DNA of 64,000 nucleotides from contig JACPVF010000003.1 in NCBI GenBank assembly GCA_016191845.1, forward strand, positions 248,001 to 312,000. Direction: 5' to 3'. Shown here piece by piece: positions 8,549 to 17,949 of this stretch. Origin of the DNA: Chloroflexota bacterium (GTDB lineage Bacteria; Chloroflexota; Anaerolineae; Anaerolineales; Villigracilaceae). The translations under genes were made by a program, and so were the position numbers. The stretch's first letter is position 1. Each line of letters opens with the position of its first letter. The notes below the pieces were generated by a model, which saw only the letters and a list, made by a program, of their open reading frames with translations, had not been told where the DNA came from and did not search any database.

Positions 8549-9943
8549 TCACTTCCAGAACTGGGGTAGATGCTCTCGATATGTTGAGAGGTAATCATCG
8601 AGGATCAATTTGGCTTTATCCATATCGTGCACAACGGGATCGAGCAACAGGCATTGAAGCGCCTTTTGATAATCGCCCTCGGCCGCCGAGTCGACGCATA
8701 ACTGCGCCACTTGCAATTCGCGGCGGCACAATTCGGCCACACCTTCAGGCAACGCGCCGACATGTACCGGGTGGATCCCTGCCCCATCCACGTGGACGGG
8801 AGTCTCGACAGTGGCGCCCAGCGGCAGGTTGGCGATCTGACCAATGTTGGGCAGGTTTGCAGCCAGGTGATAATGGTCGCCCGCACCTGCAATGTTCTCG
8901 ATCATTTCAAGCGCACCCTCCGAGTCCGCTTCGAGCAAACCGTCAACAGTCATGTTTCCATTAGCCATATCATTCAGGCGGTCGAGGCTGAAGTCGCGCA
9001 GGCTGGCCATTAAGTCCCAATCGTAGAGCTTGATGTTGAACTTCTCCCACGGCTGGGTGACGGGGTCGGACAGCCACGGCAGATATTCGCACAGGTGGCT
9101 GTCACCGGGCACAGGAAAGGCGCCAAAAGCCTCGTACACGCGTCGGGTCAGCGGTTCAAAGTTCGGGTCGAAGGAAGCGTAACGCTCTTTGAAGAGCGGA
9201 GTCAGGTCCTCGCCGGTCTGTCGATCGTGGATGGACAGGATCCACGAGAAGTGATTTGTGCCCGCAGCGCGAATGTCAAGGCGCGGAACGGCCTGCTTGA
9301 CCACCTGTTCCCGCAGCGGATGCTGCATCACTTCGGCGTTCATGTTCTGAATGCCTTCTGGAATTTCAAAGCCCAGATCCCTGGCCAATACCAACCCCGC
9401 AAAACAGTAGCCAATGTAGATTTGATGACACAATCCAACTGCCTTGATCTTGCTGTGGCGATTGACTGCGTCGCAGATACGGACCATCGGGTTGGTGAAG
9501 TTGATAAACCACGCATCGGGACAGACCTGTTCCATATCATGCGCGATCTGCAGGACAGGACCGATGTTACGGGCCGCATGGGCAAACCCGCCTGGGCCGC
9601 CGTTCTCGGCATAGGGCTGATGCACGCCATATTTGAGCGGGATCTCGTAGTCGCTGCGCCACAACTCTTCCCGTGGACCGACCTCGATGGCACTGACGAC
9701 GAACTGCGCACCGTCGAGCGCATCCTGATGATGGTCATGCGCGCTGATGGTCATACCTGCGCCCCATTCATTGTTGAGACGATTCGCCAGGCGCTGGACG
9801 ATATCCAGGCTTTGAGCGTTGCGATCCACAAGGCGCAGGGTCGAGCCGCGCAATCGCTTGGAGCGCATGAGGGCGGCGAGCGTGTTCTCGCCGAACGAGG
9901 CGCTGCCTGCGCCGATGACGGTGATGGTGGTGGGAAGGGTCAT
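8549..9943 (-). CDS. Glycoside hydrolase family 4 (alpha-galactosidase/alpha-glucosidase-like)
   Basis: 464 residues from ATG 9943. The longer frame to 10036 is rejected because it reads through the upstream gene's terminator. Near the N-terminus is the NAD-binding TVIGAGSASFG. Further on are FINFTNPM, the VGLCHQIY segment holding the catalytic/metal Cys-His pair, and AGTNHFSW. GH4 enzymes use NAD+ and a divalent metal and cleave by oxidation-elimination. Both alpha-galactosidases (MelA) and alpha-glucosidases occur in this family. The nearby galK favours alpha-galactosidase, but this is inference. Likely cytoplasmic and transcribed alone. Confidence 0.9.
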   Translation of the reverse strand: MTLPTTITVIGAGSASFGENTLAALMRSKRLRGSTLRLVDRNAQSLDIVQRLANRLNNEWGAGMTISAHDHHQDALDGAQFVVSAIEVGPREELWRSDYEIPLKYGVHQPYAENGGPGGFAHAARNIGPVLQIAHDMEQVCPDAWFINFTNPMVRICDAVNRHSKIKAVGLCHQIYIGYCFAGLVLARDLGFEIPEGIQNMNAEVMQHPLREQVVKQAVPRLDIRAAGTNHFSWILSIHDRQTGEDLTPLFKERYASFDPNFEPLTRRVYEAFGAFPVPGDSHLCEYLPWLSDPVTQPWEKFNIKLYDWDLMASLRDFSLDRLNDMANGNMTVDGLLEADSEGALEMIENIAGAGDHYHLAANLPNIGQIANLPLGATVETPVHVDGAGIHPVHVGALPEGVAELCRRELQVAQLCVDSAAEGDYQKALQCLLLDPVVHDMDKAKLILDDYLSTYREHLPQFWK

Positions 9944-9980
9944 GGGATTTTTCCAAAATAGAGGTTGGATGCGATGTTTG

Positions 9981-10008
9981 ACTATACCACTATGTGAACA
10001 GGAATCAA
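9981..10008 (-). promoter_or_regulatory. Promoter of the GH4 gene
   Basis: On the minus strand: TTGATT (10003-10008), 16-bp spacer, TATAGT (9981-9986). It lies just beyond the terminator of the preceding operon, which supports separate transcription of the GH4 gene. Confidence 0.55.
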
Positions 10009-10033
10009 AAGACCCCGCTTGCAGCGGGGTCTT
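10009..10033 (-). terminator. Terminator of the TetR/ABC export operon
   Basis: An 11-bp perfect stem (AAGACCCCGCT / AGCGGGGTCTT) with a 3-base loop is followed on the minus strand by TTTTGATT. It begins 5 bases after the stop of the last adaptor gene. Confidence 0.85.
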
Positions 10034-10038
10034 CATGA

Positions 10039-10836
10039 TTATTCGGTCGCGATGTTGACTTCAGCGCTCATGCCCCAGCGCAGACCTTCGGGCTGGTCGT
10101 CCAATTCGATGGTGATCTTGTAGACCACATCCCCGCCGACGGTATCGGCACGCGGCGCAATGGCGATGACCTTGCCCGTCAGTTCCTGATTTAAGGCCTC
10201 GACGAAGATCTTGGCGGTCTGGCCGATTTGAACCTCGGGCAGATCACGTTCACTCAAGTCAGTGGTCTCAACGCGCAGGTTGTTCAAGGAAGCCAGCTTG
10301 ATGACCACTTGCCCAGGCTGGGCATACTCACCGACCTGGATGTCCACGGACACCACGGTGCCATCGAACGGCGCAGCCAGCGTTGCCTGGGCCAGTTGAG
10401 CCTGGGCCACAGTCAGCGCAGCCTTGGCGGCATCGACCTTGGCTGCTTCCAACCAGCGTCGCTCGGGATTCTCACCCTTACGTGAAGGGATCCAATAATC
10501 GTATTCGCGCTGTTGACCGCGCAAGGCATCTTCGGCCTGGGTCACAGCGGATTGAAGTGCGGTCGCGTCGAGCGAGGCCAGGGTCTGTCCAGCGCTGACC
10601 GTGTCGCCTTCTTTGACTGCGACCTCGGTGACGGTGCCCGGAATGGCAAAGGCGATCTCGGTCACCTGCACAGGCGAAACGACACCCGAAGCCACGATGG
10701 TTCCAGGCGGGGGCGCGGAAGTGGCCGTGACGGCGGGAGCGCTCGTTGCAACGGGAGCAGCCGTCGGGGCGGATGTTCCGCACGCGCTGAGCAGCACGGA
10801 CAACACCAACAGGCTTGTCCACAAAAGGCGTTTCAT
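10039..10836 (-). CDS. Efflux adaptor lipoprotein (HlyD/MacA-like), copy 2
   Basis: 265 residues. Signal peptide with lipobox LLSACG, then a Pro/Thr/Ala linker to about residue 45. The biotinyl-lipoyl-like half-motifs (PGTVTEVAVKEGDTVSAG and APFDGTVVSVDIQVGEYAQPG) flank a short helical hairpin, and a beta-barrel follows. It is paralogous to the next gene upstream (10848-11639); both end in a LRWGMS-type segment. MacA-type adaptors bridge an ABC permease to outer components. In a monoderm they probably act in substrate capture or complex assembly. Confidence 0.87.
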   Translation of the reverse strand: MKRLLWTSLLVLSVLLSACGTSAPTAAPVATSAPAVTATSAPPPGTIVASGVVSPVQVTEIAFAIPGTVTEVAVKEGDTVSAGQTLASLDATALQSAVTQAEDALRGQQREYDYWIPSRKGENPERRWLEAAKVDAAKAALTVAQAQLAQATLAAPFDGTVVSVDIQVGEYAQPGQVVIKLASLNNLRVETTDLSERDLPEVQIGQTAKIFVEALNQELTGKVIAIAPRADTVGGDVVYKITIELDDQPEGLRWGMSAEVNIATE

Positions 10837-10847
10837 GTCCGCCTCCG

Positions 10848-11639
10848 TTACTGCCCGCTCTGGACGCGGACTTCGGTGCTCATGCCCCAGCGCAGACCGG
10901 CGGGTTGCTCATCCAACTCGACCGTGACCTTGAAGACCACGTCGCCGCCCACAGTTTCGGAAATGCGTGCGATATCCACGACCTTGCCATTGAAGGTCTG
11001 CCCAAGGGCCTCGATGTAGACACTGGCAGCATCGCCGATCTGCACGCGGGCGATGTCGCGCTCGCTCATGTCGGTGGTCTCGACCTGGAATTTGCTCAGG
11101 TCGCCCAGGGTGATGACGACCTGCCCGGGCGTGGCGGTCTCGGCGGGGGAAATATCCACGGAAACGACCGTGGCGTCGAAGGGGGCTGTCAGCGTGGCCT
11201 GGGCCAGTTGGGCCTCGGCAGCCTGCTGCGCGGCGGTCAGGCGATCCACATCGGCAGCGGCGGAGTCCAGGTTTTCCTGGTTGGCACCGATGCGCTTGAG
11301 ATACTTGACCTGCGTCTCGGCCGTGGCGACGTTGGCCCTGGCCTGCGCCACCTGTGCTTCGAGGATGGTGGTATCGAGCTGGACCAGGACGTCGCCCGCC
11401 TTGACGGCGTCTCCCTCGGTCACGTTGACGGATTTGACGATGCCCGTCAGCGGGAAACTGAGTTTGACAACCTGCACTGGGACGATCTCACCCGAGGCCA
11501 CCGCTTCCGTGGACGTGGAGCTGGTCCCGTTTGCGGAGTTATCCACCGTGATGGTGGGCAGGGGCGTGGGGGTGGCGGCCTGGCCGCAGGCGCTGAGCGC
11601 CAGGGCGACGATCAAAAATAACCAAATTTGTTTTTTCAT
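10848..11639 (-). CDS. Efflux adaptor lipoprotein (HlyD/MacA-like), copy 1
   Basis: 263 residues with lipobox ALSACG and a Pro/Thr linker. Lipoyl-like halves are TGIVKSVNVTEGDAVKAGD and APFDATVVSVDISPAETATPG, with a helical hairpin of about 75 residues between. The two adaptors share the ending pattern VGGDVVxKxTxELDxQPxGLRWGMS, so they arose by duplication. They are 11 bp apart. Two adaptors fit the two permeases of this operon, perhaps as a heteromeric complex. Confidence 0.87.
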   Translation of the reverse strand: MKKQIWLFLIVALALSACGQAATPTPLPTITVDNSANGTSSTSTEAVASGEIVPVQVVKLSFPLTGIVKSVNVTEGDAVKAGDVLVQLDTTILEAQVAQARANVATAETQVKYLKRIGANQENLDSAAADVDRLTAAQQAAEAQLAQATLTAPFDATVVSVDISPAETATPGQVVITLGDLSKFQVETTDMSERDIARVQIGDAASVYIEALGQTFNGKVVDIARISETVGGDVVFKVTVELDEQPAGLRWGMSTEVRVQSGQ

Positions 11640-11658
11640 TTTCTCTCCTAACGGGCCG

Positions 11659-12351
11659 CTATTTTGCTTCAGAGGCGCTATCTTTTTCTATCACACCGTC
11701 TTTCAGAGTCACAACTCGGGCGGCGTAGCTGATCACGCGCGGATCATGGGTTGCAAATACGAAGGTGACGCCCGTTTCCTGGTTGAGTTTCTTCATGATC
11801 TCCATCACCTGCTGGCCGTTGGCCGTGTCGAGATTGGCGGTCGGCTCATCGGCGAGGATCAGGGCGGGCTTGGGGGCCAGGGCACGGGCGATGGCCACGC
11901 GTTGCTGCTGTCCGCCCGAGAGTTGGTCGGGGCGGTTGTTGGCGCGGTCGGCCAAATCCACAGCTTTGAGCAGTTCCATGACACGCTCACGGCGCTCCTT
12001 CGGGGTGTGACCGTTGAGCAGCAGCGGCATCTCCACGTTCTCGTAAGCGGTAAGTGTGGGGATCAGGGCAAAGAATTGAAAGATGAACCCGATGTGACCG
12101 CGGCGCATGTCGGCGCGCTGGTTACGGTTGAGGCGGGTGACATCCTGTCCGCTGATGACGACCCGGCCCGTGGAGGGCTGATCGAGACAGCCGATCATTT
12201 GCAGGAGGGTGGTCTTGCCCGAACCCGAGGGACCGACCAGAGCGGTGAATTCCCCGTTTTCGATGGTCAGGCTGACGCCCTGCAAAGCACGGGTTTCCAC
12301 TTTACCGATCTGGTAAACGCGGGTGATGTTTTCGACTTTTACGACTTCCAT
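11659..12351 (-). CDS. ABC transporter ATPase, MacB/LolD type
   Basis: 230 residues. Walker [12 protein letters not shown], signature [15 protein letters not shown], Walker [14 protein letters not shown] and the H-loop FATHDP are intact. The [19 protein letters not shown] context is typical of the o228/LolD/MacB group that pairs with FtsX-like permeases. It is the only ATPase in the operon and so presumably powers both permeases at 12362-14817. Confidence 0.93.
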   Translation of the reverse strand: MEVVKVENITRVYQIGKVETRALQGVSLTIENGEFTALVGPSGSGKTTLLQMIGCLDQPSTGRVVISGQDVTRLNRNQRADMRRGHIGFIFQFFALIPTLTAYENVEMPLLLNGHTPKERRERVMELLKAVDLADRANNRPDQLSGGQQQRVAIARALAPKPALILADEPTANLDTANGQQVMEIMKKLNQETGVTFVFATHDPRVISYAARVVTLKDGVIEKDSASEAK

Positions 12352-12361
12352 TTTGTTCTCC

Positions 12362-13579
12362 TTATTTTTCCGCGCGCAAGGCGGCGACCGGCTCCAAACG
12401 GGAGGCGGTTACAGCGGGGTACAGTCCAGCCAACAGCGTGACGATGAAGGTCATGACGGACAGGTTGACAATGTCATCCAGCATCAACTGGGCACGGATC
12501 GTGTCACCGACCAGGAACCCTGAGAGTCCCATATTGCCGATGTAGAAGCCGTTGATGTTGAAGAGTTGAACGCCTCCCCATCCCAGGATCACACCCAGGA
12601 TCACGCCGCCGACGGCCAGGAACGCGGACTCGGCCAGGAACAGCCCCAGGATGCGGCTGCCCCGCATGCCCACTGCCGAGAGGATGCCGATTTCGCGCGT
12701 CCGCTCGTAAACGGACATGATCAGCGTGTTGACAATGACCGAAGCCGTGATCGCCAGGATGATCAGGTAGAAGAAGGCAATGTAGCTATTGGCCATCGTC
12801 TCGAACTCGACGATCAACTGGTTCATATCCCGCCAGGTCAGGATATCGAGGTTGAGTCCCTGCAGGGCAGCAACCACACTGTCGGTGTCGGTTTCATTCT
12901 TGAGCAGGATGAAGATCGTGCTGGCGTGATTCTCAGTCTGGGTGATGGCCTGTGCCTTGGCAAGCGGCATGAGGATGGTGGAAACGTCAAAGGCATAGGT
13001 ATTCGTCGAATAAATGCCGCGCACGGTAAAGACCTGTTCCTGCACGTCGCCGTTGGAGGTATTGACCGAGAGGCCAACCGTGTCGCCGACTTGCAGGTGC
13101 AGCTTGTCAGCGGCAGGCTTGCCAATCAGCAAACCTTCGCGATCGTCGGCAGTCAGGAAATTGCCGCTGAGCAGGCCCATGCGATAGGGATCATTGGCCA
13201 CCGAATTCGGGTCGATACCATAGATCTTGACGCCCGTCGACTCGTCGCCGGTGGAAAGGAATCCGCTTGCGAACAGGCGCGGCGTGGCCGCCTTTACCTG
13301 GGGGAACGCAGCCACCTTCGCCGCGATCTCGTCGGGGTTGGCCACCAGGTCCTCCCACTTGAGGCTGGACTTGTTCTCGTCGAAGCTGAAGGATCGGACC
13401 TGGATGTGCCCGCTCTGAAGCAGGATGGACGATTGGATGGCATTGCCCATCTCGCCGTTGATGACGGAAGCCATCAACATCAGCAGGGCAAGCCCGATGG
13501 CAACCGCCAACGCCGAGAAGAAGGTACGGCGGCGGTTGCGACCCAGGTCACGAAAAGCCATTTTGAAAATTTGTAACAC
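12362..13579 (-). CDS. ABC transporter permease, FtsX/MacB family
   Basis: 405 residues. One N-terminal transmembrane helix (about 20-40) is followed by a large extracytoplasmic domain (about 45-270) and three C-terminal helices. [27 protein letters not shown] is the characteristic FtsX-family cytoplasmic loop. It is similar in length and layout to the next permease (13588-14817), and the two probably form a heterodimer. MacB-type transporters act as mechanotransmitters rather than channels. Confidence 0.92.
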   Translation of the reverse strand: MLQIFKMAFRDLGRNRRRTFFSALAVAIGLALLMLMASVINGEMGNAIQSSILLQSGHIQVRSFSFDENKSSLKWEDLVANPDEIAAKVAAFPQVKAATPRLFASGFLSTGDESTGVKIYGIDPNSVANDPYRMGLLSGNFLTADDREGLLIGKPAADKLHLQVGDTVGLSVNTSNGDVQEQVFTVRGIYSTNTYAFDVSTILMPLAKAQAITQTENHASTIFILLKNETDTDSVVAALQGLNLDILTWRDMNQLIVEFETMANSYIAFFYLIILAITASVIVNTLIMSVYERTREIGILSAVGMRGSRILGLFLAESAFLAVGGVILGVILGWGGVQLFNINGFYIGNMGLSGFLVGDTIRAQLMLDDIVNLSVMTFIVTLLAGLYPAVTASRLEPVAALRAEK

Positions 13580-13587
13580 GGCTCACC

Positions 13588-14817
13588 TCATACAAAGTGC
13601 AGGGCTTCGGCAGGTTCGCGCCGCCCTGCTTCGGTGGCAGGGATGACCGCCGCCAGCGCCGAAATGATTGCCACAGTGGAGGCGCGCAACAACAACTTTT
13701 CCACGCCCCAGGTGGGGTAGACCCTGTCCTTGACCAACGCCATGTAACTGGCCGCCTGGGTCAAGGAACCAAAGTCCAGGCCGACGCGCATCAACAATCC
13801 GTTGAGCGCAAGGCCCAGCACAACGCCCGCCGCCACGCCGACCAGGCCGATCATCGTGCCTTCGAGTATGAAGAGCAACGAGATCTGGCGCGGCTTGAGT
13901 CCCATCGCGCCGAGGACCCCGATCTCACGCGTCCGCTCGTAGACGGCCATCAGCAACAGGTTGAGGATCCCCACGCCCGCGATGCCGATGACGATAATGC
14001 TGAAGATATTCATCACACCACCCTTGGAGTCGATCGCATTGGCCAGGTCTGGATAATTCGCCTGGAAGGATTCGATCTCGTAGCCCGCCAGACTGGGTTT
14101 CATACTTTGAATGACCGCATCCTCCTGCCCCAGATGTTGGAGGAAGATCGCCACCTCGGTGGCCTGACCGGGCAGGTCATAAAGTGCCTGCGCCTCGCCC
14201 AACGAGATGTAAACGGTCTGCTTCTCGATATCAGCCATGCCCAGGTCGTAGATGCCGACGATGGTCATCGTGCGCTGACGCATCTGCTTGTGCTGGGAGC
14301 GTCCCACCAACGTGACGCGGTCCCCGATGGTCACGCCCATCGCGTCGGCCAGGCCTTTGCCGATCAGGATATTATCCAGATCATCGCTGGCGAGATTGCG
14401 TCCTTCGGTCACGTTCTGGCCGATGATGTTGACCGTCATCTCCTTTTCTGGATCGACGCCCGTGATCCCCACGGCGAAGGCGCCTTCGCGGCTGGTGACG
14501 AGGCCGCCCGTGTTGATTCGTTCGGTGGCCGCCAGCGTCAGCGGATTCGCCTCTGCCGCCTTGACCACAGCCGAAGCATCCGCCAGCGGCAGGAGCGGGG
14601 TCGAGTTCACCTGGGCGCGATAGCCCTCGGCGTGGACCTGAATGTTCCCGCCCAGTACCTTGACCGCGTTCCCATAGATCGCATCAGTAAAGCCATTCAT
14701 CAGCCCATCGTAGAACATCATCAGGGCCAGGGTCAGCGACATGGCCAACACGATGATGACCGTGCGGCGTTTGTGTCGCCAAATGTTGCGCCATGCAAGG
14801 CGCAGATAAAGTTGCAT
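13588..14817 (-). CDS. ABC transporter permease, FtsX/MacB family
   Basis: 409 residues with the same layout as its neighbour: an N-terminal helix after a basic RRTVI stretch, an external domain, three C-terminal helices, and the loop [26 protein letters not shown]. It is the first structural gene after tetR, 44 bp downstream, with no terminator between. Together with the ATPase and two adaptor lipoproteins it forms a complete MacAB-like exporter for an unknown substrate. Confidence 0.92.
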   Translation of the reverse strand: MQLYLRLAWRNIWRHKRRTVIIVLAMSLTLALMMFYDGLMNGFTDAIYGNAVKVLGGNIQVHAEGYRAQVNSTPLLPLADASAVVKAAEANPLTLAATERINTGGLVTSREGAFAVGITGVDPEKEMTVNIIGQNVTEGRNLASDDLDNILIGKGLADAMGVTIGDRVTLVGRSQHKQMRQRTMTIVGIYDLGMADIEKQTVYISLGEAQALYDLPGQATEVAIFLQHLGQEDAVIQSMKPSLAGYEIESFQANYPDLANAIDSKGGVMNIFSIIVIGIAGVGILNLLLMAVYERTREIGVLGAMGLKPRQISLLFILEGTMIGLVGVAAGVVLGLALNGLLMRVGLDFGSLTQAASYMALVKDRVYPTWGVEKLLLRASTVAIISALAAVIPATEAGRREPAEALHFV

Positions 14818-14861
14818 GTCGATTCTCCTTCTCTCGAAAATACGAGAGATATTTCAAAAGA

Positions 14862-15569
14862 TCAGGGGTTCCCTTCGCCGACCGGTTCCTCGAGCCATTC
14901 CTTGATCAATTCCATATTTCCCAAAGGCAGTGAACCCGTTGGGGCGCCAAGCACCCGTTCCAGCGAATCAGAATAAGCATTCAGAGCGCCCTCAAGGCGC
15001 CCGAGAGAGTCAGGCGGGGGAATCTCAGACAACAGCACCTCGGCGATCGTCTCTTCGAAGCCTCTTGAGAGTCCCAGTAACATGGCCGAAAACTGATCAG
15101 GATACCTGGTCGTGAATACACCTTCAGCCACTCCCTGATGCACGATCTTCGCCAGCATGGGTGCGATATGCTTGATCGCGGCATTCTCCTGCTTCTGACG
15201 CATGAGGGCGTTCGAGTCCATTCGCCAGACGCGCATCAGGTTGAGCATAAAATTCTTTTGCGACACCTTCCAGCGCGCGGTTGTATCCAGGTAACGTTGC
15301 ATTTTCTCGAGCGCTGAAAGTTCCGTGGATTCCACGATCGGGCGCAGAATCTCGTCCGACTCCTCCAAAATTTGTTCGACCAGACCATCCAACAAGGCCT
15401 GCTTCGAATCGAAATAATGGTAGAAGGCGCCCTTGGAAATTTTCAATACATCCAGAATATCCTGGATGGACATCTGATCGTAGCCCTTGGTATAGACCAA
15501 CTGACGGGCCACTGCCAGGATTTCCTTTTGCCTTGCGGCATAGTCTTCTTCTTTAACTATTCTTGGCAT
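14862..15569 (-). CDS. TetR-family transcriptional repressor
   Basis: 235 residues. The N-terminal HTH reads YDQMSIQDILDVLKISKGAFYHYF, the standard TetR recognition region; the rest is a helical ligand/dimer domain. It is the first gene of the export operon. A perfect 21-bp palindrome covers the expected start site, so it very probably represses itself and the exporter until an effector binds. The ribosome site GAGGCGAT precedes the ATG. Confidence 0.93.
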   Translation of the reverse strand: MPRIVKEEDYAARQKEILAVARQLVYTKGYDQMSIQDILDVLKISKGAFYHYFDSKQALLDGLVEQILEESDEILRPIVESTELSALEKMQRYLDTTARWKVSQKNFMLNLMRVWRMDSNALMRQKQENAAIKHIAPMLAKIVHQGVAEGVFTTRYPDQFSAMLLGLSRGFEETIAEVLLSEIPPPDSLGRLEGALNAYSDSLERVLGAPTGSLPLGNMELIKEWLEEPVGEGNP

Positions 15570-15581
15570 ATCGCCTCTTTT

Positions 15582-15639
15582 ATAAACCGACCGTCGGTTT
15601 ATTATTCCCCATCATAAATCCACCCGTATTTCCCGTCAA
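15582..15639 (-). promoter_or_regulatory. tetR promoter and palindromic operator
   Basis: On the minus strand: TTGACG (15634-15639), 17-bp spacer, TATGAT (15611-15616). The operator is a perfect inverted repeat of ATAAACCGAC around one central base (15582-15602), located just downstream of the -10. This is where a TetR dimer would block initiation. Confidence 0.85.
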
Positions 15640-15692
15640 TGACAAAAATCATCAAGAAAAGGTCAAGAATCTCCCCCGAGGGTGGATAGCGG

Positions 15693-16511
15693 CTAGGTTT
15701 CTTCCTCGGCTTGAACCTGCTCCTCCACACCCAGGCGGACTCTCCCCCACAGCGTTTTCAACACCAGCCCCGCCCGCCAAAACGCGACGGCCGCCATGCC
15801 ATGTGCCAGCACCGCGAACAGCGGCGGAGTCTGAAGTGTGTAATATGTCCAGCACTCGCGCGTGGTCCCCCACAACTCGAGGAAATATCCCAACCCTGCG
15901 CCCGCGGCGAAGGTCAACAACGCGTAGCGATAATCCGTCGGCGTGAGAACCAGCAGCACGCACAGGGTCAATGCAAGCCAGGTATAGGACTTGTCAAACG
16001 TTGGGGAAACAAAGACCAGCATCAAGGTCAGGAAGGAAGCAAAGGTAAGCCAATAGAAAAATTTCAAAAGGAAAGAATCCCCTTGATGCTTCTTTATAGC
16101 CTTTGCGCTTAGAAAAGAAAGCAACCGCGTAATTCGATCGATCGACAGGCTGGCAATCGGCCAGGCAGGGATGATCCACAGCGGCGGGCGTTCAGCAGTG
16201 TAATAGTGCCACAGATTCGTTTGGGTGCCCCAACTTTCGATGGCCAGCCCACCACAGATTCCCACAAAGACGATCAGCGTATCCACCTTCAGGTCTGCAC
16301 GAGTCATGATGGTCATGGACATGAACAGGAAGATGCCGATCAGCAGCCAGTCGATGTACAACCACCAGGGACCGCTCCAATCCACGTAGGCCATGTAGTC
16401 CACAGCCAGGGGCCACCAGATGTACACGATCAGAAAGATGGTCAACAGAAACCCGCCCAGCAGGATACTGCTGTGACGGGTCCAAAGTGCGGGTTGGCGG
16501 GAGGGCTCCAT
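15693..16511 (-). CDS. Hypothetical polytopic membrane protein with internal duplication
   Basis: 272 residues from ATG 16511. This start is preferred because TATAAT lies 6 bases upstream; the frame can be extended to 16604 without support. About seven or eight hydrophobic segments are visible. Two copies of a motif occur: ESWGTQTNLWHYYT...PPLW (first half) and ELWGTTRECWTYYT...PPLF (second half). The protein is thus probably a tandem duplication. The E-W-G-T/Y-Y/PPL pattern faintly recalls carotenoid-pathway membrane proteins (CruF/DUF422), but this is weak. Function unknown. Confidence 0.65.
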   Translation of the reverse strand: MEPSRQPALWTRHSSILLGGFLLTIFLIVYIWWPLAVDYMAYVDWSGPWWLYIDWLLIGIFLFMSMTIMTRADLKVDTLIVFVGICGGLAIESWGTQTNLWHYYTAERPPLWIIPAWPIASLSIDRITRLLSFLSAKAIKKHQGDSFLLKFFYWLTFASFLTLMLVFVSPTFDKSYTWLALTLCVLLVLTPTDYRYALLTFAAGAGLGYFLELWGTTRECWTYYTLQTPPLFAVLAHGMAAVAFWRAGLVLKTLWGRVRLGVEEQVQAEEET

Positions 16512-16587
16512 GCGCGGATTATATCCAACAAATCCTCCTCGTTTGGTACCGGTACGAATCAAAAATCTGCTTCGAGGTATCGCCCTA

Positions 16588-16645
16588 TTGACAGTGCGCC
16601 TCAAAAGGCTATAATATGATTAGTTTGTTGTCACAACATACTAAT
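16588..16645 (+). promoter_or_regulatory. Promoter and operator of the ROK-controlled sugar operon
   Basis: Perfect consensus TTGACA (16588-16593), 16-bp spacer, TATAAT (16610-16615). Overlapping the start site is a 27-bp inverted repeat (16619-16645) with arms ATTAGTTTGTTGT and ACAACATACTAAT, matching at 12 of 13 positions around a central C. This resembles NagC/XylR (ROK) operators and suggests strong repression without inducer. Confidence 0.87.
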
Positions 16646-16650
16646 TCCCC

Positions 16651-17880
16651 ATGGAATTCAAGTCGACTGCTGATCAAGCCTTTGTACGGGAGCTCAACCT
16701 CTCGCTGGTGCTTCGGAGAATTCATAACGAGGCCCCAGTATCCCGCGCACAACTTGCCGCCGATACTGGTCTAAACAAATCCACAGTTTCGAGTCTGGTC
16801 GAGAAACTACTGGAATTGGGTCTGATCCATGAAACGGGCCAGAACTCAGCCGGGGCGGGACGCCCCGCCACCCTGCTGGAGGTCAATCCACAGGCGGGTG
16901 GAATCGTGGCCGTCGAACTGGGCGTGGACTTTGTGGCAGTCGCCCTCACTGATTTCCTGGGCAAGATCCTGTGGCGCGCAAATGCCGGCGCCGATCCCGA
17001 CTACGAAAAAACCATTAACCAGACCTTCTCGATGACCGACGAAGCCATCGCCGCCAGCCGGAAACTGTCGTTGCCCCTGCTGGGACTGGGTATTGCCATC
17101 CCAGGCACAGTGGACCTCAACGAAGGTGTGCTGGTCTTTGCCCCCAACCTGCACTGGCACGATGTGCCCCTGCGGAAATTGTACGAGGAAAAGACTCATC
17201 TGCGGGTCTTCGTAGAGAACGATGCCAATGCAGCTGCCATCGCAGAGCACCTCTTCGGGGTGGCCCGTCAAACCAGCGATTTCGTGTTTGTGTTTGCGGG
17301 CGTGGGCATTGGCGGAGGGTTCTTCCTGAACGGATCCCTCTACCGTGGAAAGAGTGGTTATGCGGGCGAGATCGGTCACTCCCCCATCATGGCCGAGCCT
17401 ATCCAGGCCCCCTGTCATTGCGGCAATCGCGGCTGTTGGGAAACTTATTCCAACCAGCATTCGATCTTGCAGCGAATCGAGAATCGTTTGGAAAACAAGC
17501 GGAGCAGCATCATTCCTGACCTTATGGCGGAACAGAACGCTCCGCTTTCGATTCCTCTGATCAAACAAGCTGCTGACGCGGGTGACGTGGAGGCGATCCA
17601 GTCCTTCCAGGAAGCCGGGGCTGCCATGGGACAGGGTCTGGCTACCATCATCAATTTCCTGAACCCCGAAAAGATCATCCTCGGCGGGCCGTTGAGCGTG
17701 GCCGCTCCATATCTCCTTCCCTCCGTGAAGGAGTCGGTGTCACGCCATTGCCTGCCTGAGATTAGCCCCAAGGTGAGCGTGGATTTATCGCAGTTTGGCC
17801 CCGATGCCAGTCTGATTGGTGCGGCGGCCATCGTTGTAGACGATGTCATGTCTCATCCCACTCAAATCGAAAGGAGGTGA
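16651..17880 (+). CDS. ROK-family transcriptional repressor (XylR/NagC-like)
   Basis: 409 residues. N-terminal winged HTH (about 20-70, VSRAQLAADTGLNKSTVSSLVEKL) and a ROK sugar-kinase-like domain. ENDANAAAIAEHLFG and the zinc motif CHCGNRGCWET are present. It lies 69 bp upstream of the fused sugar-binding protein and behind a consensus promoter with a matching palindrome. It therefore very likely senses the sugar imported by the operon and represses itself and the transporter. No ribosome binding site is visible before the ATG. Confidence 0.93.
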   Translation: MEFKSTADQAFVRELNLSLVLRRIHNEAPVSRAQLAADTGLNKSTVSSLVEKLLELGLIHETGQNSAGAGRPATLLEVNPQAGGIVAVELGVDFVAVALTDFLGKILWRANAGADPDYEKTINQTFSMTDEAIAASRKLSLPLLGLGIAIPGTVDLNEGVLVFAPNLHWHDVPLRKLYEEKTHLRVFVENDANAAAIAEHLFGVARQTSDFVFVFAGVGIGGGFFLNGSLYRGKSGYAGEIGHSPIMAEPIQAPCHCGNRGCWETYSNQHSILQRIENRLENKRSSIIPDLMAEQNAPLSIPLIKQAADAGDVEAIQSFQEAGAAMGQGLATIINFLNPEKIILGGPLSVAAPYLLPSVKESVSRHCLPEISPKVSVDLSQFGPDASLIGAAAIVVDDVMSHPTQIERR

Positions 17881-17949
17881 GGAACAGGGGACACTGCTTG
17901 TGTTCGTGTACGTCACTGTTGTACGTAAAAACATAAGGAGAAGAAAACC

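Noticed and set aside
8359-8598. Possible 79-residue gene in the AT-rich gap
   Set aside because: No ribosome site, overlaps the GH4 terminator and coding end, and AT-rich DNA readily gives such frames.
9944-10036. Longer N-terminus of the GH4 enzyme
   Set aside because: It would cross the export operon's terminator and the GH4 promoter; the MTLPTTITVIGAG start is the family start.
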